This document shows positions 42,715 to 51,900 of a DNA stretch of 64,000 nt, one piece after another. The stretch spans positions 62,001 through 126,000 of the forward strand of contig NZ_JARHTP010000003.1 of NCBI RefSeq assembly GCF_029223485.1, read 5' to 3'. A program made the position numbers and the translations under genes. Under the pieces are notes generated by a model. That model saw only the letters and a program-made list of their open reading frames with translations. It had not been told where the DNA came from and made no database searches. The stretch comes from Streptomyces coacervatus. Its GTDB lineage: Bacteria > Actinomycetota > Actinomycetes > Streptomycetales > Streptomycetaceae. Positions within the stretch are counted from its first letter, which is position 1. Each line of letters opens with the position of its first letter.

Positions 42715-43869
42715 TCAGTTCATCGTCGAGCCGATGGTGGTCGAGCCCGTGGTCAGGTAGGCCGTCGCGGGCAGTGAGCCGTCCGACTTCCGGGCGCCGT
42801 ACGCGGTGGTGGCATCCGTGGACTTGAAGGCCGGCGTACCGACCCCGCTGTCCCAGTTGTTCGCGGCGGAGACGGTCCCCGAACTGAGCTTGTCCAGCCC
42901 GCCCTTGTCGCTCACCGCGAGATTCCGGGCGAGCCGGGCCTTGCCGGTGGCGAAGTAGAAACCGGCCTCGGTGTTGGCGTAGGCGGTGTTGCGGTTCAGC
43001 ACGATCGCCCCGGTGTTGGAGTTCTCGGTGAACCCGTTCAGCGTGTTGTCCCAGGCCGCGTTGTTGTTGACGATGTGCGCGACCGCGACGCCTCCGCCAC
43101 CGAGCTTGAACCCGTTGCCGTTGCCCTCGAAGGCGGAGTCGTTCCAGCGGTTCTTTCCGTTGCCGTATGACCAGGAGTGCTCGATGGTGACCGGCGAGGA
43201 GAACTGCCAGAGGTCGAGGCCGTCGTCGGAGTTGTTGTAGAGGCGGGCGCCGGTGACCTTGTTGCCCGTCCCGGAGCCGAACTTGATGGCGATGCCGTCG
43301 GCGTTCTGACCGTGCCCGGAGGGGTCGTAGTTGCCGTAACTGTCCAGGTTCTGGACGAGGTTGTTCACCGTGTTGTCGCCGCGCAGCGTGAACCCCGAGT
43401 CACCGTTGTTCGCGGTGACCAGGTTCTTGAAGACGCCGCCCGTCGACGAGGTGACGACAAAGCCCTGGGCCGGGGAGTTCTGGAAGGTGAGGTTCTGGAC
43501 GGTCCAGTAGCTGCCGTAGATCCCGGTGAGCCAGGACCCGGCGGGCAGCTTCGAGCCGTCGATCTTCACCTTCTCGCTGCCGTACGCCTGCAGCGTGATC
43601 CGGTTCGAACCGGTGCCGCTGGCAGTGGACTTGAGGGTGGCCGACGGGTAGTACGTGCCGCCGCGCACCTGGATGACGGCGCCCGCGGCGGCGTTCTTCA
43701 CGGCCGACTCCAGCTGGGCCGTGGTGGACACGGTGACCGTCGTGGTGGCGGCCTGGGCGCCGCCGCCCGAGAGGCCGAGGTAGACGCCGCCGGCCCCGGC
43801 GGAGACGGCCACCGCCGCGGCGATCGAGAGCGTGCGGGTCCGGCGGTGGCGTCCGGTGCTCAGTCGCAC
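42715..43869 (-). CDS. Secreted pectate lyase, PL9-type (copy 1)
   Basis: Parallel beta-helix protein of 384 residues with a signal peptide (about 1-41, ending GGGAQAA). The repeated coil residues are clear: IQVRGGTYYPSATL, NGDSGFTLRGDNTVNN, HGQNADGIAIKFGSGTGN and TIEHSWSYGNGKNRW. These match PL9 pectate lyases (PelL/PelX), which cleave polygalacturonate with a Lys base and Ca2+. GTG start with AGGAAAGGA upstream. It is a clear paralogue of the gene at 47190-48302. Divergent from the tandem-GH43 gene. Confidence 0.9.
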   Translation of the reverse strand: MRLSTGRHRRTRTLSIAAAVAVSAGAGGVYLGLSGGGAQAATTTVTVSTTAQLESAVKNAAAGAVIQVRGGTYYPSATLKSTASGTGSNRITLQAYGSEKVKIDGSKLPAGSWLTGIYGSYWTVQNLTFQNSPAQGFVVTSSTGGVFKNLVTANNGDSGFTLRGDNTVNNLVQNLDSYGNYDPSGHGQNADGIAIKFGSGTGNKVTGARLYNNSDDGLDLWQFSSPVTIEHSWSYGNGKNRWNDSAFEGNGNGFKLGGGGVAVAHIVNNNAAWDNTLNGFTENSNTGAIVLNRNTAYANTEAGFYFATGKARLARNLAVSDKGGLDKLSSGTVSAANNWDSGVGTPAFKSTDATTAYGARKSDGSLPATAYLTTGSTTIGSTMN

Positions 43870-43951
43870 TGGGCGTTCCTTTCCTAGGGGAAGCTACGCA
43901 GACGAGTCGCCTCCGTGGCGGGAAAAGGTTGCCGCTCCCCTCGAAAACCCT

Positions 43952-43962
43952 CGAAATTTTCG
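43952..43962. promoter_or_regulatory. CGAAATTTTCG palindrome between divergent PL9 and GH43 genes
   Basis: CGAAA-T-TTTCG is a perfect 5-bp inverted repeat with a single central base, preceded by a second CTCGAAAA element 10 bp earlier. LacI-family regulators of Streptomyces plant-polysaccharide genes bind CGAAAnTTTCG-like sites, so it is a good operator candidate for both genes in the 199-bp gap. Confidence 0.45.
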
Positions 43963-44068
43963 CCGCCTCCCGTCCTGCCCCAACCGGTTGACGTGCTGTT
44001 TCCCACTCGTAACACTCCGAGGGCGCGCACCATCCAACAGAATCCCCCACACTTCTTCAGGACTACTC

Positions 44069-46276
44069 ATGCGCCCCAGAGCCGTGCTCGTCGTCTGCCT
44101 CGCCGTCCTCCTCGCTCTGTTCACCGCACCACCCGGCACCGCCCGTACCGCCCACTCAGGAGCCCCGCCCGTGAACCACCCCAAGTACGCCGGCTATCTC
44201 TTCGCCTACTTCACCGGCGAGGGCACCGCGGACGGCGAGCAGATCCGCTACGCCCTCAGCCGCGGCAACGACCCGCTGCACTGGCGCGAGCTGAACCAGG
44301 GCAAGCCCGTGCTGACGTCGACGATCGGGGAGAAGGGGCTGCGCGACCCGTTCGTGATCCGCTCCCCGAAGGGTGACAAGTTCTATCTGATCGCCACCGA
44401 CCTGCGCATGTACCGGAACAGCAGCGGCAGTTGGGACTACGTCCAGCGGCACGGCAGCAAGTCGATCATGATCTGGGACTCCACCGACCTGGTCCACTGG
44501 ACCGACCAGCGCCTGGTGCAGGTGGCCCCGGACAACGCGGGCAACACCTGGGCGCCGGAGGCCTATTGGGACGACTCGCTCGGCGAGTACGTCGTCTTCT
44601 GGGCGTCGAAGCTGTACGCCGACGACGACCCCGACCACACGGGCGACCAGTACAACCGCATGATGTACGCGACCACGAAGGACTTCCGCACCTTCAGCAA
44701 GCCGAAGGTCTGGGACGACCCGGGTTACTCGGTGATCGACTCGTCCGTCGTCAAATACAAGGACACCTACTACCGCTACACCAAGGACGAGCGGGACCCG
44801 TCCTCCAGCTCGCCGTGCTCGAAGTTCATCACCGGCGAGAAGTCGAAGACCCTCACCTCGACCAGGTACGACTTCGTCTCCGACTGCATCGGCAGCGGCT
44901 CCATCGACCGCGGCGAGGGGCCCACGGTCTTCAGGTCCAACACCGAGAAGAAGTGGTACCTCTTCATCGACGAGTACGGCGAGCGCGGCTACGTACCCTT
45001 CGAGACCACCGACCTCGACTCCGGCAAGTGGACGCCGTCCAAGGACTACCAGCTGCCCGCAAGTCCGAGGCACGGCACGGTGATGCCGGTGACGCAGGCC
45101 GAGTACGACCGGCTGCTGGCCGCGTATCCCGCCACCGCCACGTCGGTCGTGGACGCGACGGCGAAGGACCAGAAGGGGTACGCGATCGTCACGGAGGCCG
45201 CGTCGAAGGTCGTGCTGCCGATGCAGCCGGGCGCCGATCTCAGCGACCTCGCGCCGAAGATCGCCGTGGGTGAGGGCGCGACGGTCACCCCCGGCTCCGG
45301 TACGCACCGCGACTTCCGCAACCCGCAGACGTACACCGTGACCGCCGCCGACGGCACGACCCGCACCTGGACCGTCGAGGCCGTCCGCACCCGCAGCCCG
45401 ATCCTGCCCGGCCTCAACGCCGACCCCGATGTGCACTACCTCGACGGCCAGTACTGGATCTATCCGACGACGGACGGCAACCAGGGCTGGAGCAGCACGA
45501 GTTTCAAGGCGTACTCGTCGCGGGATCTGGTCCACTGGCAGGACCACGGGGTGATCCTCGACCTGGGCCCGGACGTGTCCTGGGCGGACAAGTACGCATG
45601 GGCACCGGCCATCGCCGAGCGGAACGGCAAGTACTACTTCTACTTCTGTGCCGAACAGCAGATAGGGGTCGCGGTCGCGGACTCACCGGCCGGGCCGTTC
45701 AAGGACGCGCTGGGCAAACCCCTTGTGGCGAAGGGCGGTTCGCTGAAGGGCCAGATGATCGACCCGGCGGTCTTCACCGACGACGACGGGACGTCGTATC
45801 TCTACTGGGGCAACGGCCACGGGTACGTCGTCCCGCTCAACGCCGACATGACCTCGTACGACCCGACGAAGATCAAGGACATCACCCCGGACGACTTCCG
45901 CGAGGGTTCCTTCGTGATCAAGCGCAGGGGGACCTACTACTTCATGTGGTCCGAGGACGACACCCGTAGCGAGAACTACCACGTCGCCTATGCGACGGGA
46001 CCGTCCCCGCTCGGCCCGTGGACCAAGCGGGGGACGATCCTGTCCAAGCGCCCCGAGTACGGCATCCTCGGCACCGGCCACCACTCCGTGGTGAACGTCC
46101 CCGGCACCGACGACTGGTACATCGTCTATCACCGGTTCGCCCTGAACGGGCCGGGGAAGCCCGGCGGGGACGGCATGCACCGGGAGACGACCGTCGACCG
46201 GCTGTGGTTCGCCGCGGACGGTACCCTTCAGCCGGTCGTGCCGACCCTGGAGTCGATCAGACCCGTCAGTGACTAG
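44069..46276 (+). CDS. Secreted protein with two GH43-type glycosidase domains
   Basis: Protein of 735 residues with a signal peptide (about 1-27). The first five-bladed propeller (about 35-355) begins GYLFAYFTGEGTADGEQIRY and carries GLRDPFVIR and WAPEAYWD, resembling arabinofuranosidase-type GH43. An Ig-like linker domain (about 365-445) follows. A second GH43 propeller (about 448-735) starts ILPGLNADPDVHYLDG with YAWAPAIAERNGKYYFYF and REGSFVIKRRGTYYFMWSE (the catalytic Glu region). Two catalytic units on one chain suggest co-hydrolysis of arabinan or galactan side chains of RG-I. Exact specificity is not visible. The stop overlaps the convergent phosphatase stop by 4 bp. Confidence 0.85.
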   Translation: MRPRAVLVVCLAVLLALFTAPPGTARTAHSGAPPVNHPKYAGYLFAYFTGEGTADGEQIRYALSRGNDPLHWRELNQGKPVLTSTIGEKGLRDPFVIRSPKGDKFYLIATDLRMYRNSSGSWDYVQRHGSKSIMIWDSTDLVHWTDQRLVQVAPDNAGNTWAPEAYWDDSLGEYVVFWASKLYADDDPDHTGDQYNRMMYATTKDFRTFSKPKVWDDPGYSVIDSSVVKYKDTYYRYTKDERDPSSSSPCSKFITGEKSKTLTSTRYDFVSDCIGSGSIDRGEGPTVFRSNTEKKWYLFIDEYGERGYVPFETTDLDSGKWTPSKDYQLPASPRHGTVMPVTQAEYDRLLAAYPATATSVVDATAKDQKGYAIVTEAASKVVLPMQPGADLSDLAPKIAVGEGATVTPGSGTHRDFRNPQTYTVTAADGTTRTWTVEAVRTRSPILPGLNADPDVHYLDGQYWIYPTTDGNQGWSSTSFKAYSSRDLVHWQDHGVILDLGPDVSWADKYAWAPAIAERNGKYYFYFCAEQQIGVAVADSPAGPFKDALGKPLVAKGGSLKGQMIDPAVFTDDDGTSYLYWGNGHGYVVPLNADMTSYDPTKIKDITPDDFREGSFVIKRRGTYYFMWSEDDTRSENYHVAYATGPSPLGPWTKRGTILSKRPEYGILGTGHHSVVNVPGTDDWYIVYHRFALNGPGKPGGDGMHRETTVDRLWFAADGTLQPVVPTLESIRPVSD

Positions 46277-47070
46277 CTGACGAAGTACGTCGGGTTCGGG
46301 ATCTTGTACGTGCGGTCGGCGTAGCCGCCGTCCAGGTCCGAGTACTGGTCGCCGAAGTTCGCGACGATCTCGTACCCGAGGTCGTCCTCGATGTGCTTGC
46401 GGGTGCCGGACTTGTACTGCACGGTCGTGCAGGTCCAGGTGCCCGGGGTGGCGCAGGAGCTCAGGTAGGCCGGCGGGTTCGCCTTGTCCTTGAGGAACAT
46501 GTGGTCGGCGTCGAGGTTCACATCGGCGCCGATCTTCTTCAGGTTGGCGACGGCGGCGGTGCGCTGCGCCTCGCTCAGACCCGAGTTGTAGAAGACCTCG
46601 ACGCCCTTGGACTCGGCGTACTGGACCAGCTCCGCGCTGCCGAACACGCCCGGGCGGTCGGCCTTGTTCACGTAGTCGGCCCACGTGGTCGGGTTGAACG
46701 TGTAGTTGTAACGCTTCTCGTAGTCGAGGCTGAGCAGCAGCGTGTCGTCGATGTCGAAGACGACCGCGGGCTTCTCGCCGCGGTGGTGGGCCTTGCGGGC
46801 CGCCCGGTCTATGTGCCTCTTGGCGGCCGCGTCGAGGCGGGCCAGGTCCTGGGCATACGGGCTGTCCGGGGACGCCTGGTACACGCCGCCCGCGTCCGCC
46901 GTGGTGCCGTAGTAGGTGTCGATGTCCTTCACCAGGAGCCCGATGTTGTAGGGCTCGTGGGTGGAGTTGGCCGTGGACTGGCCGGCTGTGGCCGCGCCGG
47001 CGCCGTAGAGCGCGGTGCCGGTGACGGCACACGCTGCGACGACCGCCGCGATACGCAGTGACTTATGCAT
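46273..47070 (-). CDS. Secreted HAD-superfamily class IIIB acid phosphatase
   Basis: Protein of 265 residues with a signal peptide (about 1-30). The HAD nucleophile motif is VVFDIDDTLL with Asp106 and Asp108, and later GVEVFYNSGLSE gives motif II. It matches plant vegetative-storage/HAD-IIIB acid phosphatases, which release phosphate from organic esters outside the cell. It sits inside the pectin region but belongs to a different process, perhaps phosphate scavenging from plant litter. Convergent with the GH43 gene; stop codons overlap. Confidence 0.87.
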   Translation of the reverse strand: MHKSLRIAAVVAACAVTGTALYGAGAATAGQSTANSTHEPYNIGLLVKDIDTYYGTTADAGGVYQASPDSPYAQDLARLDAAAKRHIDRAARKAHHRGEKPAVVFDIDDTLLLSLDYEKRYNYTFNPTTWADYVNKADRPGVFGSAELVQYAESKGVEVFYNSGLSEAQRTAAVANLKKIGADVNLDADHMFLKDKANPPAYLSSCATPGTWTCTTVQYKSGTRKHIEDDLGYEIVANFGDQYSDLDGGYADRTYKIPNPTYFVS

Positions 47071-47189
47071 GACAGGTTTCTACGCGCGTCACCCCCGCGG
47101 GCGCGAGACCCGTTGCCCGATCGATATCTCTTCCACAGGCAAAAAACGGGTCAAGCGCCCTGGACGGGACGGTTCCGGATCGATACCGG

Positions 47190-48302
47190 TCAGTTCATCG
47201 TCGCCCCGATGGTCGTGCTCCCCGTCGTCAGGAACGTCGTCGCGGGCAGGGTGCCACTTGAGCTGCGGGCGTTGTACGTCGTGGAGGCGTCGGTCGACCT
47301 GAACGCCGGTGTCGAGATCCCGGAGTCCCAGTTGTTGCCGGCCGAGGTGACCGAGGAGCCCTTGGTCACCGAGCCGCTGCCGTTGCTCACCGCGAGGTTC
47401 TTGCCGAGTTTGGCGGAGCTGGTGGCGAAGTAGTAGCCCCACTTGCCGTTGGCGTAGGCGGTGGTGCGGTTGATGGTGATCGAGCCGGTGTTGGAGTTCT
47501 CGGTGAAGCCGTTGCCGGCGTTGCCCCAGGCGGCGGAGTTGTTGACGACGTGCGCGACCGTGACGCCGTTGCCGCCCAACTTGTAGCCGTTGCCGTTGCC
47601 CTCGAAGGCGGAGTCGCCCCAGCGGTTGACGCCGTTGCCGAAGGACCAGGAGTGCTCGATGGTGACCGGGGACGAGAACGACCAGAGGTCGATGCCGTCG
47701 TCCGAGTTGTTGTACAGCCGGGCGCCGGTGACCAGGTTGCCGGTGCCGGAGCCGAACTTGATGGCGACCCCGTCCGCGTTCTGGCCGTGGCCCGCGGCGT
47801 CGTAGTTGCCGTAACTGTCCAGGTTCTTGACGGTGTTGTTCACCGTCCCGTCCCCGGTGAGCGTGAAGCCGGAGTCGCCGCCGTTGATGGTCTTGATGTT
47901 GTTCCAGTTGGTGCCGGTGCAGGACTGGCAGACGACCGCGCTGTCCGGGGAGTTCTGGAAGGTGATGTTGGAGACGTTCCAGTAGTCCGCGGTCAGCTTG
48001 AATATCCAGGAGCCGGAGGGCAGCGAGGATCCGTCGATCTTCACGGTCTCCGAGCCGTACGCGGTGAGCGTGACCGGGGACGAGGACGTGCCGTTGGCCG
48101 TGGACTGGAGCGTGGCCGTCGGGTAGTAGGTGCCGCCGCGGACCTGGATGACGGTGCCTGCGGTGGCGTTCTTGATGGCGTTGGACAGGTCGGTCGAGTT
48201 GCTGACGACCACGGTGGCGGCGTGCGCCTGGGTGGGGAGGACGGCGAGGCCGGCGCCCATCAGGACGGCCGACAGGGCGGTGAGAGCGGTACGACGAGAC
48301 AT
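47190..48302 (-). CDS. Secreted pectate lyase, PL9-type (copy 2)
   Basis: Parallel beta-helix lyase of 370 residues with a signal peptide (MSRRTALTALSAVLM..., cut near QAHAAT). It shares nearly every coil with copy 1: IQVRGGTYYPTATL, HGQNADGVAIKFGSGTGN, TIEHSWSFGNGVNRW and the identical end LTTGSTTIG. It differs by a CQSC pair (VVCQSCTGT) absent from copy 1, probably a disulfide. It is 48 bp downstream of a pectin methylesterase and likely in the same transcript. Confidence 0.9.
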   Translation of the reverse strand: MSRRTALTALSAVLMGAGLAVLPTQAHAATVVVSNSTDLSNAIKNATAGTVIQVRGGTYYPTATLQSTANGTSSSPVTLTAYGSETVKIDGSSLPSGSWIFKLTADYWNVSNITFQNSPDSAVVCQSCTGTNWNNIKTINGGDSGFTLTGDGTVNNTVKNLDSYGNYDAAGHGQNADGVAIKFGSGTGNLVTGARLYNNSDDGIDLWSFSSPVTIEHSWSFGNGVNRWGDSAFEGNGNGYKLGGNGVTVAHVVNNSAAWGNAGNGFTENSNTGSITINRTTAYANGKWGYYFATSSAKLGKNLAVSNGSGSVTKGSSVTSAGNNWDSGISTPAFRSTDASTTYNARSSSGTLPATTFLTTGSTTIGATMN

Positions 48303-48350
48303 GGAGTGCGGTCCTTTCTCGTGCTGTGATGGTTCTCCGGTGGGGACTGC

Positions 48351-49370
48351 TCAGGGGCGCCAGTCACCGAGGTAGGCCGTGGGGGTGTGCGACCGGGCCT
48401 CGGTGTCGGTGAGTTGGGGCCGGTTCTCGGGGACGGTGATCTCCGCTCCCGGCCCGATGTTGCGGTACTCGCTGAAGCGCATGGACTGCCAGGGGTAGGC
48501 GTCGCGCATATTGGTGTAGGGGGCGACCGGGTCGATCCCCGGCCCGATCCAGGAGTCCCGCACGACCAGCGACGGCCACGCGGTGGTCTCGTACGACGGC
48601 ACCCACGGCCGGGCCAGCTTGTACGCCCCGTCCTCCGCGCCGGAGGTGATGAGGGAGCGGACGGCGAGGATGCCGTGCGGGTTGGCGCGGGCGGTGGAGG
48701 GGGCGAAGACCATGCCCTTGGGGGTGAAGTCCACGTCCCGCTGCAGCGTGTGGAAGTGGCACTCCTCGAACACGGCGGTCGCCCGCCCGAAGACGAAGTC
48801 GACGTCGCCCTCGATGTGGCAGCGGCGGAAGTACTGCCGGTCGAAGGCGTCGAGCGCGGTCGTGTCGACGAAGAGGGTGTCCTGGTGGGCGAGCAGCCGG
48901 ACGTTCTCGAAGTGGGTGCGGTCGCCGTAGGTGTAGGCGGCCACGGCCTGGGTGCCGGTGATGTCCGGGTGGTCGGCGCGCAGCCAGTCGTTGGCGAGGG
49001 TCAGGTCGCGGACGGTCAGTCCGGGGGCTGCGGAGGTGAAGGTGGCGGAGCCCGCCGTCCCGTACGTCGTGCCGTCGGGCTTCTTCGTGCCGTTCGCGTG
49101 GTCGAAGACGATGACGGTGTCACGGGGGTCGCGCGTGGCGCCGCACATCGTCAACTCACCTGTGTCCGCTGGGATGTTGACGACCTCGCGATACGTCCCC
49201 GGGTGCACGACGATCGTCCAGCCGGACCCGTCCACCGCGTCCACGGCGGCCTGGACGGAGTCGCCGGGGCGGACGTGCCGGACGCGGCGGGCGCTCGCGA
49301 AGGCGGGGGTGGTGCCGGCGGCCACGAGTCCGCCGGCGATGCCTGCCAGGAGGGTGCGCCGGTGCAGCAT
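48351..49370 (-). CDS. Pectin methylesterase, CE8 (copy 1)
   Basis: Beta-helix pectinesterase of 339 residues with a Tat-like signal (MLHRRTLLAGIAGG). CE8 motifs are in order: QAAVDAV, GTYREVVNI, HQDTLF (oxyanion Gln), EGDVDFVFGRATAVFE (the two catalytic Asp) and ARPWVPS (Arg). It removes methyl groups from homogalacturonan so pectate lyases can act. The start follows the upstream CE8 stop by one base (TGAcATG), so the two are translationally coupled. Confidence 0.93.
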   Translation of the reverse strand: MLHRRTLLAGIAGGLVAAGTTPAFASARRVRHVRPGDSVQAAVDAVDGSGWTIVVHPGTYREVVNIPADTGELTMCGATRDPRDTVIVFDHANGTKKPDGTTYGTAGSATFTSAAPGLTVRDLTLANDWLRADHPDITGTQAVAAYTYGDRTHFENVRLLAHQDTLFVDTTALDAFDRQYFRRCHIEGDVDFVFGRATAVFEECHFHTLQRDVDFTPKGMVFAPSTARANPHGILAVRSLITSGAEDGAYKLARPWVPSYETTAWPSLVVRDSWIGPGIDPVAPYTNMRDAYPWQSMRFSEYRNIGPGAEITVPENRPQLTDTEARSHTPTAYLGDWRP

Positions 49371-49371
49371 G

Positions 49372-50502
49372 TCAGCGGCCCTCCTGCCATGGCGTCCAGT
49401 CGCCGAGGTAGGCCGCACGGGTCGCCGACTCGGCCTCGCTGTCGGTGAGTTGGGGCCGGTTCTCGGGGACGGTGATCACGGCGCCGGGTCCGGTGTTGCG
49501 GTACTCGGCGAACCGCTGGCGCTGCCATGGATAGGTGTCCGACATGTTGGTGTAGGGCACGACCGCGTCGATGCCGGTGCCGAGGCGGGTGTCCCGGACG
49601 GTGAGCATCGGGCGGGCGGTGGGGTCGGAGCCAGGCACCCAGGGGCGGGCCAACTTGTAGTAGGCGTCCGGGGCTTCGCTGCTGACCCGGCTCCGCGTCA
49701 CCAGGTAGCCGCGCGGGTTGGCGACCGCCGTCGAGGGTGCGAAGACGAAACCGTAGGGGGCTGCCGCCAGGTCGGTGCGGTTCAGCGTCCGGAAGTGGCA
49801 GTCCTCGTACACCGCGGTCGCCCGGCCGAAGACGAAGTCGACGTCGCCCTCGACGTAGCAGTGCGCGTAGTAGTGGCGGGCGAAGGCGCCGAGCGCCATG
49901 GAGTCGGAGTACAGGGTGTCCTGGTGGCCGAGGAACCGGCAGTGGTGGAAGGCCGACCGGTCGCCCTGCACCTTGACGGCCACCGCCTGTGTCCCCGTGA
50001 TGTCCGGGTGGTCGGCGCGCAGCCAGTCGTTGGCGAAGGTGATCCAGCGGGCCGTGAAGCCGTCGGCCTGCACGGTCGTGGTGGCGGACCCGGTGGTGCC
50101 GTAGGTGCCGCCGCCGGGCTTGGGGGTGCCGGCCGCGTTGTCGTACACGATCACGACGTCACGCGGATCCTCCGAGGCGCCGATCCAGGTCGCCTCCGTG
50201 CGGGTGACGTCGAGGGCGACCGTCTCACGGTAGACGCCGGGTGCGAGGACCAGTGTCCGGCCGCTGCCGCTCGCGGCGGTCACCGCTGCCTGGACGGTGC
50301 TGAAGTCGCCGCGGCCCTGCTGGTCGACGTACAGGGTCAGGGGCGTGAGACGGCGGTCGGGGGAACCGTACCGGCCGAACGGGCACTCCCCCGCGTGGGC
50401 CCGCGCGGGTGACGACGCGAGGCCGAGCGCGGCGGCCGCCCCGGTACTCGCGAGGAGGAAACCCCGTCTGGAGAGCGGGAGTCGGAGATGAGGCGAGGGC
50501 AT
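49372..50502 (-). CDS. Pectin methylesterase, CE8 (copy 2)
   Basis: Pectinesterase of 376 residues with a Tat signal (LSRRGFLLASTGAAAALG). It shows the same motif set as its neighbour: GVYRETVAL, HQDTLYS, EGDVDFVFGRATAVYED and ARPWVPG. The shared ends (ITVPENRPQLTD, YLGDW) show recent duplication. ATG 50502 has GAAGGAG at 9 nt. A small insertion before the core carries a lone Cys (GECPFGRYG) absent in copy 1. Upstream gene is a PL1 pectate lyase, 67 bp away. Confidence 0.92.
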   Translation of the reverse strand: MPSPHLRLPLSRRGFLLASTGAAAALGLASSPARAHAGECPFGRYGSPDRRLTPLTLYVDQQGRGDFSTVQAAVTAASGSGRTLVLAPGVYRETVALDVTRTEATWIGASEDPRDVVIVYDNAAGTPKPGGGTYGTTGSATTTVQADGFTARWITFANDWLRADHPDITGTQAVAVKVQGDRSAFHHCRFLGHQDTLYSDSMALGAFARHYYAHCYVEGDVDFVFGRATAVYEDCHFRTLNRTDLAAAPYGFVFAPSTAVANPRGYLVTRSRVSSEAPDAYYKLARPWVPGSDPTARPMLTVRDTRLGTGIDAVVPYTNMSDTYPWQRQRFAEYRNTGPGAVITVPENRPQLTDSEAESATRAAYLGDWTPWQEGR

Positions 50503-50569
50503 ACGGGTGCTCCTTCGCAGTGCGGCTCGGGAAAGGGGGCCGGGGCGCCGGGCGCCCCGGCCAGGGGCG

Positions 50570-51883
50570 TCAGCCCAGGCGGCCGACGCCCGCACAGTGG
50601 TCGACGATCCCGGGGATCGCCTCGGCCGGGTCGACCTTCGTACGCAGCGTCGGTGTCCATCCGGCACCGGACCGGAGGACCTCGCCCGGCACCTCGGCGT
50701 TGTGGACGGCGATCAGGTCGGTGAGCTCACCGTTGACGTAGTTGTCGTCGGCGGTGAGCGGCGAGTCCTTCCACTTCTTCAGGATCAGCCCGGCGCCGAC
50801 CCCGTCCGGCAGGGTGAACGCGTTGTGCTCGGCGACGAGTTGGGACTCCATGCCGATGCCGTAGCTGTAGCCGTAGCCGTCCTTGGCCACGAAGTGGTTG
50901 TTGTACGAGTCGACCTGCCCGAAGCGGACGCGCGGTGCGCGCTCGACGAGGTTCGAGAACAGGTTGTGATGGAAGGTGACCTTCAGATGCCCGCGGTCCA
51001 CGGCGGCCGTCGAGGCGCTGTCGCTGTTGCCGATGAGGATCGTCTTGTCGTGGTTCTCGAAGACGTTCCAGGAGGCGGTGACGTAGTCGGCGCCCTTGAC
51101 GATGTCGACCTCGCCGTCGTGCTGCTCGAAGATCCGCCCGTAGTAGTAGGGCAGCGAACTGTCCGGATGATCACCGTCGGTGAATGTGTTGTGGTCCATC
51201 CACACATGCGTGGATCCGTAGATCACCGCGGTGTCGTACTCGGAGTTCCAGTTGCCGTCGGCGGTGTCGGTCGGGTCCCACTGCGGGAAGCAGTCGAGCG
51301 GGCTCTCGAAGGCCAGGTTGCGGACGATGACATTGTCGACGCCCTTGATCTGCAGGCTGGCGCCCTTGAACCCGGCGTCCTTGCCGATGCCGACGATCGT
51401 GGTGTTGGCCGGGATCTTGGCCTCGACATAGGCGGTCTGGTTGGCCTCGGAGGCGCGGCGCAGGCCCTCGGGGCTGTCGTCGGGCTCGCCGTCCAGGTTC
51501 TTGTCACGCCCCCAGACCGCGGGGTCGTACGTCTTCAGATAGGTGTCGAAGTCGTACCCCGGCGCCGCGAAGGAGGCGCAGCTCGGCCCGTCGGCGTCGA
51601 TCGTCCCCTCGACTCTGATGATCTTCGGCGCGCTGCCGCCGTCGGCGAGGGCGGCCTTGAAGCCGGCCCAGTCGGTGACGGTGTGGACGTGCGCGGCGTC
51701 GGCGGCCGCGCCGCCTGTGGTGCCGGTGCCGTAGGAGCCCCAGCCGTCGTTCGCGCCGAGCACCTGCCGGTCGAGATCCCGGGCCTGGGCATGGGCGGAG
51801 GCGGTCCCCGTCACGCCGAGCACGAGGGCGGTGCACCCCACGAGCGACGCTATGACGCGTCCATGACATTTCTGTGTACGCAC
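50570..51883 (-). CDS. Secreted pectate lyase, PL1-type (copy a)
   Basis: Protein of 437 residues with a signal peptide ending near TASAHA. PL1 features are GWGSYGTGTTGGAAADAAHV, TTIVGIGKDAGFKG, STHVWMDHNTFTDG (Ca2+ ligands), VTFHHNLF and the catalytic-Arg motif ERAPRVRFGQVDSYNNHF. GTG 51883 has AAGGAGAG about 7 nt upstream. A close paralogue is at 59070-60362. It lies 17 bp after the CE12 gene in the same direction. Confidence 0.92.
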   Translation of the reverse strand: MRTQKCHGRVIASLVGCTALVLGVTGTASAHAQARDLDRQVLGANDGWGSYGTGTTGGAAADAAHVHTVTDWAGFKAALADGGSAPKIIRVEGTIDADGPSCASFAAPGYDFDTYLKTYDPAVWGRDKNLDGEPDDSPEGLRRASEANQTAYVEAKIPANTTIVGIGKDAGFKGASLQIKGVDNVIVRNLAFESPLDCFPQWDPTDTADGNWNSEYDTAVIYGSTHVWMDHNTFTDGDHPDSSLPYYYGRIFEQHDGEVDIVKGADYVTASWNVFENHDKTILIGNSDSASTAAVDRGHLKVTFHHNLFSNLVERAPRVRFGQVDSYNNHFVAKDGYGYSYGIGMESQLVAEHNAFTLPDGVGAGLILKKWKDSPLTADDNYVNGELTDLIAVHNAEVPGEVLRSGAGWTPTLRTKVDPAEAIPGIVDHCAGVGRLG

Positions 51884-51900
51884 TGTGCGGCTCTCCTTGG

